Part shown: one piece after another, positions 7,930-14,800 of the stretch | How the letters are laid out: each line of letters begins with the position of its first letter | Position numbering within the stretch: the first letter of the stretch is position 1 | From: DATIXD01 sp035518875 | GTDB lineage: Bacteria; Pseudomonadota; Gammaproteobacteria; Methylococcales; Methylococcaceae | NCBI GenBank assembly: GCA_035518875.1 | Contig: DATIXD010000045.1 | Span: 1 to 17,520, forward strand | Length of the DNA stretch: 17,520 bases | Direction of reading: 5' to 3' | The notes under the pieces: generated by a model | What the model was told of the DNA's origin: nothing | Database searches by the model: none | What the model saw: only the letters and a program-made list of their open reading frames with translations | Program-made: the position numbers and the translations under genes

Positions 7930-9714
7930 GTGGCGCTCCCCGTGAACTCGCTTGAATCCTCCCTGAGCCGTCAATTCGCCACCTGCCTGCGCCGGTTCGA
8001 TCCCGACATGGACGAGGCGGTGGCCTGGGCGGCGCGGCTGGCGAGTCAGGCCGTGATCGAAGGGCATGTTTGCATCGATCTGCGCCGATATGCTGGCTGG
8101 CAAGTCGAGGCGGGCGTCCGATTGCCGGAATTGTCGCTCTGGACGGAGGCGCTCCAAGGGAGTGCCGTGGTCGGCCGGCCCCGCGAATTCAAGCCTTTGA
8201 TTCTGGATGGTTGCCGACTCTACCTGGCGCGTTACTGGCGGTACGAGAGGAATCTAGCGGAGGACCTGCTGGCGCGGGCGGAGTGGGTCGACGACGATCT
8301 GGATCAGGAAAAGCTCCGCGCCGATCTGGATCGCTTGTTCGCACATAACGCCGAACAGCCGGACTGGCAGAAGGTCGCGGCTGCGACGGCGGTGCTGCGC
8401 CGGCTTTGCGTGGTTTCCGGCGGCCCCGGCACCGGTAAGACCGCCACCGTAGTCCGTATCCTCGCCGCCCTGCAATCGCAGGCGGAAGGTCGATTGCGCA
8501 TCGCGCTCGCCGCGCCGACCGGCAAGGCTGCGGCGAGGATGCAGGAGTCCATCCGCGCACAGAAAGCGAGTCTGGCTCTTCCGCAAGCTATTTTGGAGGC
8601 GATTCCGGAAACCGCCTCGACCTTGCATCGGCTGCTGGGCAGTCGGCCGGATTCGGTCTATTTCCGCCATCATCGCGGCAATCCCTTGGCGGTTGATGCG
8701 GTAGCGGTCGACGAGGCTTCCATGGTCGATCTGGCGTTGATGGCCAAGTTGGTGGATGCCTTGCCGCCATGGGCCCGGCTGATATTGCTGGGAGACAGGG
8801 ATCAGCTCTCCGCGGTCGAAGCGGGTGCGGTGTTCGGCGATCTTTGCGCGGGGCGGGGTCATAGCGCGCCGTTCCTTGGGCGCATGCGGCGGACAGCTGG
8901 CGTCGATGTGGGGGAGGGGTCGGAGGGAACCTCGCATCTGGCCGATTCCATCGTCTTGTTGAAGCACAGCCACCGTTTTGGCGGCGCAAGCGGGATCGGC
9001 GAACTGGCGCAGCGGGTCAATCGGGGCGAGGCGGAAGCCGCCATGGCATTGCTGCAGAGTGGACGCTTTTCGGATATTGTTTGGCATGCGAAAAGCGCAG
9101 ACCTCGCCGCGGACGAACTGCTGAAACGGCTTGAAGCCGGCTACCGAGCCTTTTTCTCCGCCGTCGAAGGCGGCGCCGGTGAGGGCGAAGTCCTGATGGC
9201 GTTCAGCTGCTTCCGCATCCTCGCCGCTCACCGCGAAGGTCCGGCCAGCGCGGCATCGGTCAACCGATTATTTGAAGCGTACCAACGCGAACGCCTGCAA
9301 ATCGGTGCCCATGCACGCTGGTATCCGGGACGGGCGGTGATCGTCACCCGCAACGATTACGGCTTGAGACTGTTCAACGGCGACGTCGGCGTCTGTCTGA
9401 GAAAAAAGGGCGAACTACGGGTTTTCTTCGAGGACGCCGACGGGCGTATCCGCAGCCTCGCGCCAGGCCGTGTACCTGAGCATGAAACCGTCTATGCCAT
9501 GACCGTCCACAAGAGTCAGGGTTCGGAGTTCGACGAAGTGGTGCTGATACTCCCCGACGCTGTCAGTCCGGTGCTCAACCGACCGCTAATCTATACCGCC
9601 ATCACCCGCGCGAAAAAGGGGGTGGAAATTTGGGGTAGCGAAGAATCCTTGGCCACCGCCGTCCGCCAAGTCCCCGAGCGAACCGGGGGATTGAGGGAAC
9701 GGCTGTGGGGATAG
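7930..9714 (+). CDS. recD: Exodeoxyribonuclease V alpha subunit RecD (5'-3' helicase)
   Basis: RecD is the fast 5'-3' superfamily 1B helicase of RecBCD, which processes double-strand breaks and degrades foreign linear DNA. The 594-residue length is close to the usual roughly 600. Visible motifs are Walker A GGPGTGKTA (about 165-173), the DEASMVD Walker B motif (about 260), LGDRDQLSAVEAG (motif III), and the HSHRF region. The C-terminal UvrD-like part has TVHKSQGSEFDEV (about 525-537) and the arginine-containing YTAITRAK motif. Translation starts at GTG 7930; the overlapping ATG at 7928 is out of frame. The gene lies 33 bases after relA on the same strand, so read-through is possible. recB and recC are not next to it in this window. 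Confidence 0.93.
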   Translation: MALPVNSLESSLSRQFATCLRRFDPDMDEAVAWAARLASQAVIEGHVCIDLRRYAGWQVEAGVRLPELSLWTEALQGSAVVGRPREFKPLILDGCRLYLARYWRYERNLAEDLLARAEWVDDDLDQEKLRADLDRLFAHNAEQPDWQKVAAATAVLRRLCVVSGGPGTGKTATVVRILAALQSQAEGRLRIALAAPTGKAAARMQESIRAQKASLALPQAILEAIPETASTLHRLLGSRPDSVYFRHHRGNPLAVDAVAVDEASMVDLALMAKLVDALPPWARLILLGDRDQLSAVEAGAVFGDLCAGRGHSAPFLGRMRRTAGVDVGEGSEGTSHLADSIVLLKHSHRFGGASGIGELAQRVNRGEAEAAMALLQSGRFSDIVWHAKSADLAADELLKRLEAGYRAFFSAVEGGAGEGEVLMAFSCFRILAAHREGPASAASVNRLFEAYQRERLQIGAHARWYPGRAVIVTRNDYGLRLFNGDVGVCLRKKGELRVFFEDADGRIRSLAPGRVPEHETVYAMTVHKSQGSEFDEVVLILPDAVSPVLNRPLIYTAITRAKKGVEIWGSEESLATAVRQVPERTGGLRERLWG

Positions 9715-9755
9715 GAGTGCGTTCCGGTTCTTTATTGGCACGAGTGTCGGTGGAA

Positions 9756-9784
9756 TTGAGCCGCTGACGGCGGCAGCCTACAAT
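9756..9784 (+). promoter_or_regulatory. Sigma70-like promoter for mtnB
   Basis: TTGAGC (9756-9761) and TACAAT (9779-9784) are separated by the optimal 17 bases. Transcription would begin near 9791, just upstream of the AAGGA ribosome-binding site at 9803-9807. This supports the GTG start at 9813 over the TTG at 9786, which would lie before the transcript start. Confidence 0.55.
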
Positions 9785-9812
9785 CTTGCGTTTCAAAGTG
9801 CGAAGGAATCAT

Positions 9813-10433
9813 GTGACTACCGACGAAGAATTCCAAGCGCGCGCGGCGGAACTGATCGAGGCGGGGCGTTTCATTCACGCGCGCGGCTGGGTGCCGGCTA
9901 CCAGCGGGAATTTTTCTGCCCGCCTGGCCGACGGTCGCATCGCTATCACCGTTTCAGGTCAGCACAAGGGCACGCTGGGGCTGGCCGACATCATGCTGAT
10001 CGACGGCGACGGGCATTCCCTGGATGGCAAGAAGCCGTCGGCGGAAACCCCATTGCACACAGCCATTTACCGACGTTACCCCAATGTGCATTGCGTGCTG
10101 CATCCGCATTCGCCGAGCGCCACCCTGATTTCCCGCCTGTTCAGCAGTGAACTGGTCCTGGAGGATTACGAGCTGTTGAAGGCGCTGGAAGGCATCGAGA
10201 CCCACAAGACCCGCATCGTCATCCCCATTTTCCCCAACGACCAGAACATCCCCCGGCTGGCGGCACTGGTGGAAGAGTACCTCGACCGGCACGGCGATAT
10301 TTACGCCTATATCATCGCCAGTCACGGCTTTTATGCTTGGGGCTCTTCCGTGCAGGACGCCTTGCGCCACGTCGAAGCACTGGAATTTCTGTTCGATATT
10401 GAAATGCGCCTGTATGGGGTGAAGACGAAGTAG
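9813..10433 (+). CDS. mtnB: Methylthioribulose-1-phosphate dehydratase MtnB
   Basis: MtnB removes water from 5-methylthioribulose 1-phosphate in the methionine salvage pathway, which recycles the methylthio group released by polyamine and SAM metabolism. It belongs to the zinc-dependent class II aldolase family. The GTG start at 9813 is preferred: AAGGA lies 5 bases upstream, and it gives a 206-residue protein of normal family length. A TTG 27 bases earlier would fall at or before the predicted transcript start. Visible family features are the substrate-binding ATSGNFSAR stretch near residue 30, the metal-binding H-P-H (97-99), a later ASHGFYAWG segment, and H186 in the C-terminal helix, a candidate third metal ligand. 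The partner genes mtnD and mtnC are on the same strand but about 4.4 kb downstream, separated by apparently inserted DNA. Confidence 0.93.
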   Translation: MTTDEEFQARAAELIEAGRFIHARGWVPATSGNFSARLADGRIAITVSGQHKGTLGLADIMLIDGDGHSLDGKKPSAETPLHTAIYRRYPNVHCVLHPHSPSATLISRLFSSELVLEDYELLKALEGIETHKTRIVIPIFPNDQNIPRLAALVEEYLDRHGDIYAYIIASHGFYAWGSSVQDALRHVEALEFLFDIEMRLYGVKTK

Positions 10434-10571
10434 TCCTGTCAAGTTGTCCCACAAACCGCCTAAAAGCCCTTAGTCATGGGGTTTTCCGATTTCACGCCGC
10501 CTGGGCCTTTCGTGGGTGTCGGCTTCTTGTCTCGGCCATCGGAGTTTCTGAACAATGGGGGACACATCACT

Positions 10572-11870
10572 CTAATACCCCTCTTTTTCGATGAGGTAGC
10601 GGTGCACGGCGGATTCGTAAACCTCTGTGGAGATCCGCTTGGCACGGTCCACAGTTTCGCAATGCTGCTCGATAATGATGCCCAGGAGCCGGAATGCGTT
10701 CCGTGGAGTGAGTTGTCGGACAATGAACTGCGCCTTGCTTTCTCCATCCTCTTCGAACAGATCGCGCAGCCGAACCGGTTCCGCGCCTAGGGTACGGCAT
10801 ATATTCATGCGCTTTTCGATCAGCCGGATCATGTTCTCGGCTGACCAATTGATAGACGGGACCGTCTTGATGCGGTCACTGCGGTAATACTTTTTCAGAT
10901 CATGCAGCTCGAACGGCAGAAACAATACGATCCCAAGATGGTCGATCTGAAAAAGCTGATCGTCGAGCAGTGGGGTGACGAGTTCACGCATTTTTTCGGG
11001 ATCGCCTTTGATGCTCGTGGGTTCATCGACACGATCGACAAGTAGATAGACACCAGAGAGACCGAAATAGCGAACGAGCTCCATAAAATATTTGAGCAAG
11101 GTGAAGCGGTTCTCCGTATTGGTCGGAATTGCGTGGGACGTAAATAAGGCAGTACCGATCTCCTTGATTATTTGAGCCGTATTTTCCAGAGAGATCGGTA
11201 TGCCCCTGACGCCTCTAAAGATTTCCACGGCTAATTGCTTGACGTCCCGCTTTGTATTTTTCAACATTCCGGATTTCTTCCGTCCGGTGATTTTGAGCAA
11301 GTTGCGGATCGTCAGCATCTTGCGGGAAAAATCGGTCGGGGCGAAATAGAGGGCAGTTAATAGCAAAAATTTCGACCCATACTCCTGGCTGGCCTTGAGA
11401 ATGTTCTCCTTGTTGTGGTCCATCAAGTAGCGATAGAGTTCTTCAATGCCAAGTCTTAGGATGTAATCGAGATGATCGTCCAGTGTGATTTTGCGATCCG
11501 GCGGCACGATCTCCGCCCTTTTCCTGCGAAACAGGCGCGAAAGAAATCCCCGGCCTAGCACATAATCTGGGGAAATTGTCTTGGACTTAGTTTTCTCGCT
11601 GAGTAATTCGTTGAATTCTACATATCTTAAGACCATCACTTTGTCCCTGAACTGCCCCAAGAAGCGTTCGGCGTCGATTCGCATGGATGACTTACCGGCG
11701 CCGCGAATCGCGAAAATCACAAAGGGACTCGGCTTTTCAAGTTGCAGAAGAGATCTTAAGGAAGTATTTTCAAGCATCGCATCTTGTAAGAACGGGTCGC
11801 GGTCCGCGTCGAAGATGACGAAGGGATTGTTCTGAAAATCCCAGTCTTGCAGCCATTCTTTCAGTTCCAT
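10572..11870 (-). CDS. P-loop ATPase of AAA/STAND-like type, function unknown
   Basis: A 432-residue protein not recognised as any named gene. Residues 53-62 (FAIRGAGKSS) form a Walker A-like loop with Arg in place of the usual first small residues. GVYLLVDRVDEP (273-284) is a Walker B motif ending in D-E, as in ORC/Cdc6-like and KAP/STAND ATPases. YYRSDR (328-333) may supply a sensor or arginine-finger residue, and LTPRNAFRLL (about 388-397) resembles the lid-helix motif of such ATPases. Between the Walker motifs lies a long charged, helical insert (about 85-260) rich in Lys and Arg. There are no transmembrane helices or signal peptide. The gene runs opposite to the mtn genes, stands alone, and appears lower in GC than its neighbours, consistent with horizontal acquisition. 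Such ATPases occur in several mobile or defence contexts, but no partner effector is visible here, so no role is assigned. Confidence 0.8.
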   Translation of the reverse strand: MELKEWLQDWDFQNNPFVIFDADRDPFLQDAMLENTSLRSLLQLEKPSPFVIFAIRGAGKSSMRIDAERFLGQFRDKVMVLRYVEFNELLSEKTKSKTISPDYVLGRGFLSRLFRRKRAEIVPPDRKITLDDHLDYILRLGIEELYRYLMDHNKENILKASQEYGSKFLLLTALYFAPTDFSRKMLTIRNLLKITGRKKSGMLKNTKRDVKQLAVEIFRGVRGIPISLENTAQIIKEIGTALFTSHAIPTNTENRFTLLKYFMELVRYFGLSGVYLLVDRVDEPTSIKGDPEKMRELVTPLLDDQLFQIDHLGIVLFLPFELHDLKKYYRSDRIKTVPSINWSAENMIRLIEKRMNICRTLGAEPVRLRDLFEEDGESKAQFIVRQLTPRNAFRLLGIIIEQHCETVDRAKRISTEVYESAVHRYLIEKEGY

Positions 11871-12138
11871 AACTGTTTTCTTGGTGTCTACTTCTGGTTT
11901 ATTGAATATGGCTATCGACCTGAGCGGATTGGCACTCAGTCGAGTTTGCTAGTCTGAAAATTGTCTCTGCCACGTTTCAGAGAAAAGGTAAGCGCAAGAC
12001 TAGGAGCGGTAATCTGTAGAGGAGAGCAGTGCGAACACATAGCCCGGAACTAGCCGCAACTGCTGCTGTTTGAGTAATCGGTCGGGATTTCGGGCATTCC
12101 ACAGGGCCTCGGTTTAAGAAAATAAGCCGCAATGTCAG

Positions 12139-12166
12139 GCTGCTGTCACGTTTTAGTGACGGCAGC
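12139..12166. repeat. 11-bp hairpin in the intergenic stretch
   Basis: GCTGCTGTCAC (12139-12149) pairs with GTGACGGCAGC (12156-12166), with one G-U wobble, around a 6-base loop GTTTTA. No T-run follows on either strand. It could be a factor-independent terminator relic or an operator; nothing in the sequence decides between these. Confidence 0.5.
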
Positions 12167-12387
12167 TTAAGATTATATGAAGTTCGGTCATATTGTTTCA
12201 CATCACATCTTTCTGCCACAGTTTTCTGCCTGCCGTGAGGATGTTAGGGTCATATCATGGAACCATGGCTGGGTTCTCGTGCATGGAGCCTGGACTTCTA
12301 AGGGGAAGGCGGTTTGTAACCCCATCACATGAGCTTTGTGACGTCAGGCGGTATTGCCTTGCACCGAACGTTACGGCCGGGGTAAAC

Positions 12388-12430
12388 ACTTCAGCCGACA
12401 AACTTTGCTGGCAAACCAAAGGGCTGAAGT
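12388..12430 (-). terminator. Inverted repeat just downstream of the dehydrogenase-like gene, terminator-like
   Basis: A perfect 9-bp inverted repeat, ACTTCAGCC (12388-12396) and GGCTGAAGT (12422-12430), encloses a smaller TTTG/CAAA hairpin. It starts 22 bases past the stop of the - strand gene ending at 12453, a normal place for a transcription terminator. On the - strand the stem is followed by GTTTACC rather than a clean T-run, so the assignment is weak. Confidence 0.35.
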
Positions 12431-12452
12431 ACTGTGAGCAACAGAAGGTATT

Positions 12453-13247
12453 TTATGATCCCAACCCGGCCGTCGCCTTGTTCCTGATGTCCTCGACGGC
12501 AATCTTCTCTAAGACGGGCGTACTGATACCGACCTCCCGCGCAAGTTTCAGTGTGCGTTGAAGACGCACCTGGGCAGTGCGTCCCATGCAGATGTGTTGG
12601 GGGTCTCCGGCGAAACCTTCGAGCATACCTGCCATCAGCCTTTCGCGCGGCAGTTTGGATTGGGTGAGCCGTTCCTGGACATCGAGAATTTCTCGGGCGA
12701 CATTCTGGGCTAGTTCCCGGTGGTTAGCCCAAAGTTCGCTGACCGTGCCGTTCGTCCGGATGCCTGCGATGTTGATGGTGAGGATATAAAGGTTTTTTCG
12801 TACTAGTTCGTATAGCAGTTCTTCGCCAGGAATTTCTCGGCAGGGAACCTCGATCCCTTGCAAAGCCCGGGTGATCAGGAAAGCCTTGGGACCGAAAACC
12901 GGGGTCGGCAGCACGGACACGAAGGGGCGCCCCTTCTTCTTGTCGAACCATACCACGATGACAGTGGGATCGGAAATTCCGTGCCGCTGCCAATCGCGGG
13001 GCAGCAATTCGTTCTGCAGCAGTGCCAGCCGCCCGCGCCATACCGGAGGCAGGACTTCGAGCACGGTCTGTAGGTCATCTTCCCCGACGGCCACGAGTAC
13101 CAACTCGGGTTCTGGGATCCCAGAAGCCATGGCCGCCATCTCCATGCCGCGAAGAATCGGGTAGACGGGATGACCTGACTTCAGAAAACCGCGGGCAAAC
13201 AGGTCGCCCATTTCACCCATACCAATGATGACCACTGGCCTTTTCAT
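12453..13247 (-). CDS. Rossmann-fold NAD(P)-binding protein, ketopantoate-reductase/6PGDH-like, substrate unknown
   Basis: A 264-residue protein opening with a dinucleotide-binding motif, V-V-I-I-G-M-G-E-M-G (residues 5-14), followed by a helix and a second strand as in the PanE/ApbA and 6-phosphogluconate dehydrogenase superfamily. LVLVAVGEDD (about 49-58) matches the conserved strand 4 turn of such enzymes. The C-terminal half is predicted helical and contains a conserved-looking Asn in NLYILTINIAG, a plausible equivalent of the helical dimerisation and catalytic domain. The ATG at 13247 has a good ribosome-binding site (GAGAGGA, 9 bases upstream on the - strand). The typical ketopantoate reductase catalytic Lys and Glu could not be placed with confidence, so calling it PanE would be unsafe. 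It is probably monocistronic. Confidence 0.75.
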   Translation of the reverse strand: MKRPVVIIGMGEMGDLFARGFLKSGHPVYPILRGMEMAAMASGIPEPELVLVAVGEDDLQTVLEVLPPVWRGRLALLQNELLPRDWQRHGISDPTVIVVWFDKKKGRPFVSVLPTPVFGPKAFLITRALQGIEVPCREIPGEELLYELVRKNLYILTINIAGIRTNGTVSELWANHRELAQNVAREILDVQERLTQSKLPRERLMAGMLEGFAGDPQHICMGRTAQVRLQRTLKLAREVGISTPVLEKIAVEDIRNKATAGLGS

Positions 13248-13765
13248 GGTTTATGTTCCTCTCGATCAAAGATAAAGGCATTTCCAACGTTGCGCTTCAT
13301 ACAAGCCCGCTTCAAGTCCACCGACTACCGCCCATGCTATCTGAGTCAACTCGCGTAAGTCGGAATTGTGGATGGGTTCCGGCGCGTGAAAATGGGCCAC
13401 GCGGCCGGATGATTTCGGCGGTAACCCGGCAATAATTTGGCCGTCGGTTGGCGCCTCCATGTCCGGTTTGGCGAATCATCCTTGGGCTTCAGCCCGCAAT
13501 GCAACATAGACGTCCGGCCATGGGACAATCGGTAACGCCCAAAGTTGCTGCGGTCAACCATCAAGATTTCCACAATCGCCGTTTCCACCGCCAGCCAATA
13601 TCGGGAGACAGCAGCGAAATCCAGCTCGCGTTTGCTGCATTCCGGGGAACGGTGCATCCCGGTGATGATATTTTTGAGGTGAATGGTTCGAAGGGACAAG
13701 CCTGCGGCCCACCCAAATCGATCCAACGCAGGACTTCGAAGCGTTAGGGGACATCAAATATGTAT

Positions 13766-13919
13766 CTGATTAGGACTAAACCTCACCCCACCGAGCTGTT
13801 GCCAGAACCAAAATGATCACAATGAGGCACCCCAAAAGGCTTGTCGGCAATCTACTGAAAATGCATTCCGAGCGAAAATCAGTGCAGTCATGGGGTTTGG
13901 TGAGGAACAGTCCTAATCA
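13766..13919. mobile_element. MITE-like element, copy 1
   Basis: The core is 153 bases (13767-13919) with no coding capacity. The ends are imperfect inverted repeats: TGATTAGGACT, three unmatched bases, then CCTCACC at the left, with the complement at the right. The internal sequence is shared with copy 2 (for example GCCAGAACCAAA, CAATGAGGCA and GCATTCCGAGCG). Small size, terminal inverted repeats and duplication point to a non-autonomous transposable element. No transposase gene is in the window, so the mobilising family is unknown. Confidence 0.75.
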
Positions 13920-13924
13920 CCAAC

Positions 13925-14079
13925 CTGATTAGGACTAAACCTCACCCGGCCGAGTTGTCGCCAGAACCAAATGACTCCAATGAGGCATCAAAAATGGCTT
14001 CTCGCCAATCTACCGGAAACCGCATTCCGAGCGGAAATCAGTGCAGCCATGTGGTTTGGTGAGGAAGAGTCCTAATCAG
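13925..14079. mobile_element. MITE-like element, copy 2, in direct orientation
   Basis: Its 153-base core (13926-14078) has the same length as copy 1 and lies in the same orientation after a 6-base spacer. Left end TGATTAGGACT and right end AGTCCTAATCA are perfectly complementary, with CCTCACC/GGTGAGG continuing the inverted repeat after three mismatched bases. The interior is clearly homologous to copy 1 but diverged by substitutions and a few compensating indels, so the duplication is not recent. Confidence 0.75.
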
Positions 14080-14249
14080 CATCACCAATGTGTATGACCC
14101 TTCCGCTACGCCGGGGCAAGTGCTGATGAGCCGATGCCCCTCCGTCGAGAATTCCGAAAAAAACCATCGAAGCGCCGGTGACGCTTGTCGTCGACGGCAA
14201 AAAGGGCGATCAGAGGGCTGACATCAACCAGAATACTTCGCACGCAATT

Positions 14250-14458
14250 TGGCCTTTGCTTTGGTGCAAAAGCTTTCTGAAGCGTCGGTGTATTGTTCCG
14301 CATTTGTTGCAGCGGACTTGCCTGGCCTTCCAGTCCTAGTACCCAGTCGAGAGCATCCTTAAGGAACTTCGACTGGGTGACTCGAGACGCCGGACTTTCT
14401 GCTCCGGCCGCGCTTCTAATGCGGGCTCGAGTCTAACTGAAACAAGCACGGGGTTCAC
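14250..14458 (-). pseudogene. Ribbon-helix-helix (CopG-like) antitoxin remnant upstream of the PIN toxin
   Basis: Reading leftward from GTG codons at 14458 or 14449, one frame gives V-S-V-R-L-E-P-A-L-E-A-R, a typical ribbon-helix-helix DNA-binding strand and first helix. A frameshift near 14387-14400 moves into a second frame reading S-R-V-T-Q-S-K-F-L-K-D-A-L, the matching second helix. That second frame runs without a stop straight into the PIN coding frame, so the antitoxin stop is lost or never separated the two. Position and order (antitoxin, then toxin) match known RHH-PIN pairs. The gene is broken and unlikely to repress or neutralise anything. Confidence 0.6.
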
Positions 14459-14800
14459 CGTATTTTAAAATTAGGATGATACCTTACCGGCGATTACCGA
14501 TCTCCCCAAGAACAGCGGTGAAAAGGCCCAAGTGTCTAAGTTTGCGGGTGAGGCCAATTAGCCGTTTTTGTGCGGTCGCCTGGGCGAGGCTAACTTGCGC
14601 TACGCGCCTTTTTTCCTATGAATCTTGCCGCTCAGTCGCAGCCGATCCCCGCGTGACGATAGGATTGTGCGTGCCGGCCCTTGAGGCAATGGATCCAATG
14701 CGGTGTTTTTGTGGGTGACGATCATGGGCTTGTGTATCATGTCGTCTTCATTAATTCTCATAAAAGCGTGCGTTTTGGCGCACTAAACGGAGCGAAGAAA
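14459..14800. other. Gene-free stretch upstream of mtnD
   Basis: No open frame here has a ribosome-binding site or family features. It should hold the promoter for mtnDC, but no -35/-10 pair with acceptable spacing was found. A TATCAT at 14735-14740 is the best -10 candidate and lacks a partner. A 5-bp hairpin, GTGCG/CGCAC (14768-14783), lies in the expected leader just before the GGAG ribosome-binding site (14789-14792). Confidence 0.55.

Larger units (their letters stand above)
11871..12452. other. Gene-free stretch between two - strand genes, rich in inverted repeats
   Basis: No convincing gene is present on either strand. Short open frames at 11977-12219 (-) and 12193-12561 (+) lack ribosome-binding sites and family features, and the latter overlaps a real gene. 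Inverted repeats are TCTGAAA/TTTCAGA near 11952-11983, the 11-bp stem at 12139-12166, a GAACC/GGTTC hairpin near 12260-12276, and the 9-bp repeat at 12388-12430. The part next to 11871 should contain the promoter of the ATPase gene, but no clear -35/-10 pair was found. Confidence 0.6.
13496..14243 (-). pseudogene. PIN-domain (VapC-like) toxin gene, frameshifted and split by two MITE-like elements
   Basis: The gene begins at GTG 14243 with a typical PIN N-terminus, R-S-I-L-V-D-V-S-P-L-I-A-L-F, followed by D-D-K-R-H. At a run of seven T on the coding strand (14155-14161) the frame breaks. Restoring one base gives a continuation through L-I-S-T-C-P-G-V-A-E-G-S-Y-T-L, matching the PIN strand with the catalytic Glu. 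Two 153-base elements then interrupt it (13766-14079). Beyond them the pieces R-F-E-V-L-R-W-I-D-L-G-G (from 13743), L-D-F-A-A-V-S (near 13618) and V-D-R-S-N-F-G-R-Y-R (near 13555) correspond to the rest of a PIN domain, in at least two frames. The usual M-D-F-A-D-A active-site Asp pair is partly lost (A-A-V). The gene cannot make a functional RNase toxin. It was recognised from family motifs by eye; a protein search on the stitched frames would test it. Confidence 0.7.

Noticed and set aside
9735..9750. Sigma54-type promoter before mtnB (TTGGCACG)
   Set aside because: The -24 half is good, but the required GC at -12 is missing at the correct spacing; the sigma70 pair at 9756-9784 fits better.
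10434..10571. Possible insertion-sequence remnant after mtnB
   Set aside because: The stretch contains TGTCAAGTTGTCCCAC and a distant GTGTCCCCCATTG on the other strand, reminiscent of IS ends, but they do not form a convincing inverted repeat and no transposase fragment could be identified.
12193..12561. 122-residue + strand frame
   Set aside because: It overlaps the 3' end of the real - strand gene, has no ribosome-binding site, and its composition (Cys, His and Ser scattered) is not protein-like.
13266..13460. 64-residue - strand frame just upstream of the dehydrogenase-like gene
   Set aside because: It has no ribosome-binding site and no recognisable motif, and it borders the decayed PIN gene; chance openness in GC-rich DNA is likely.
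13484..13495. GGGCTTCAGCCC palindrome, similar to the TTCAGCC/GGCTGAAG repeat at 12388-12430
   Set aside because: The shared core is only about 8 bases and the surrounding sequence does not match, so a common repeat family is not supported from this window.
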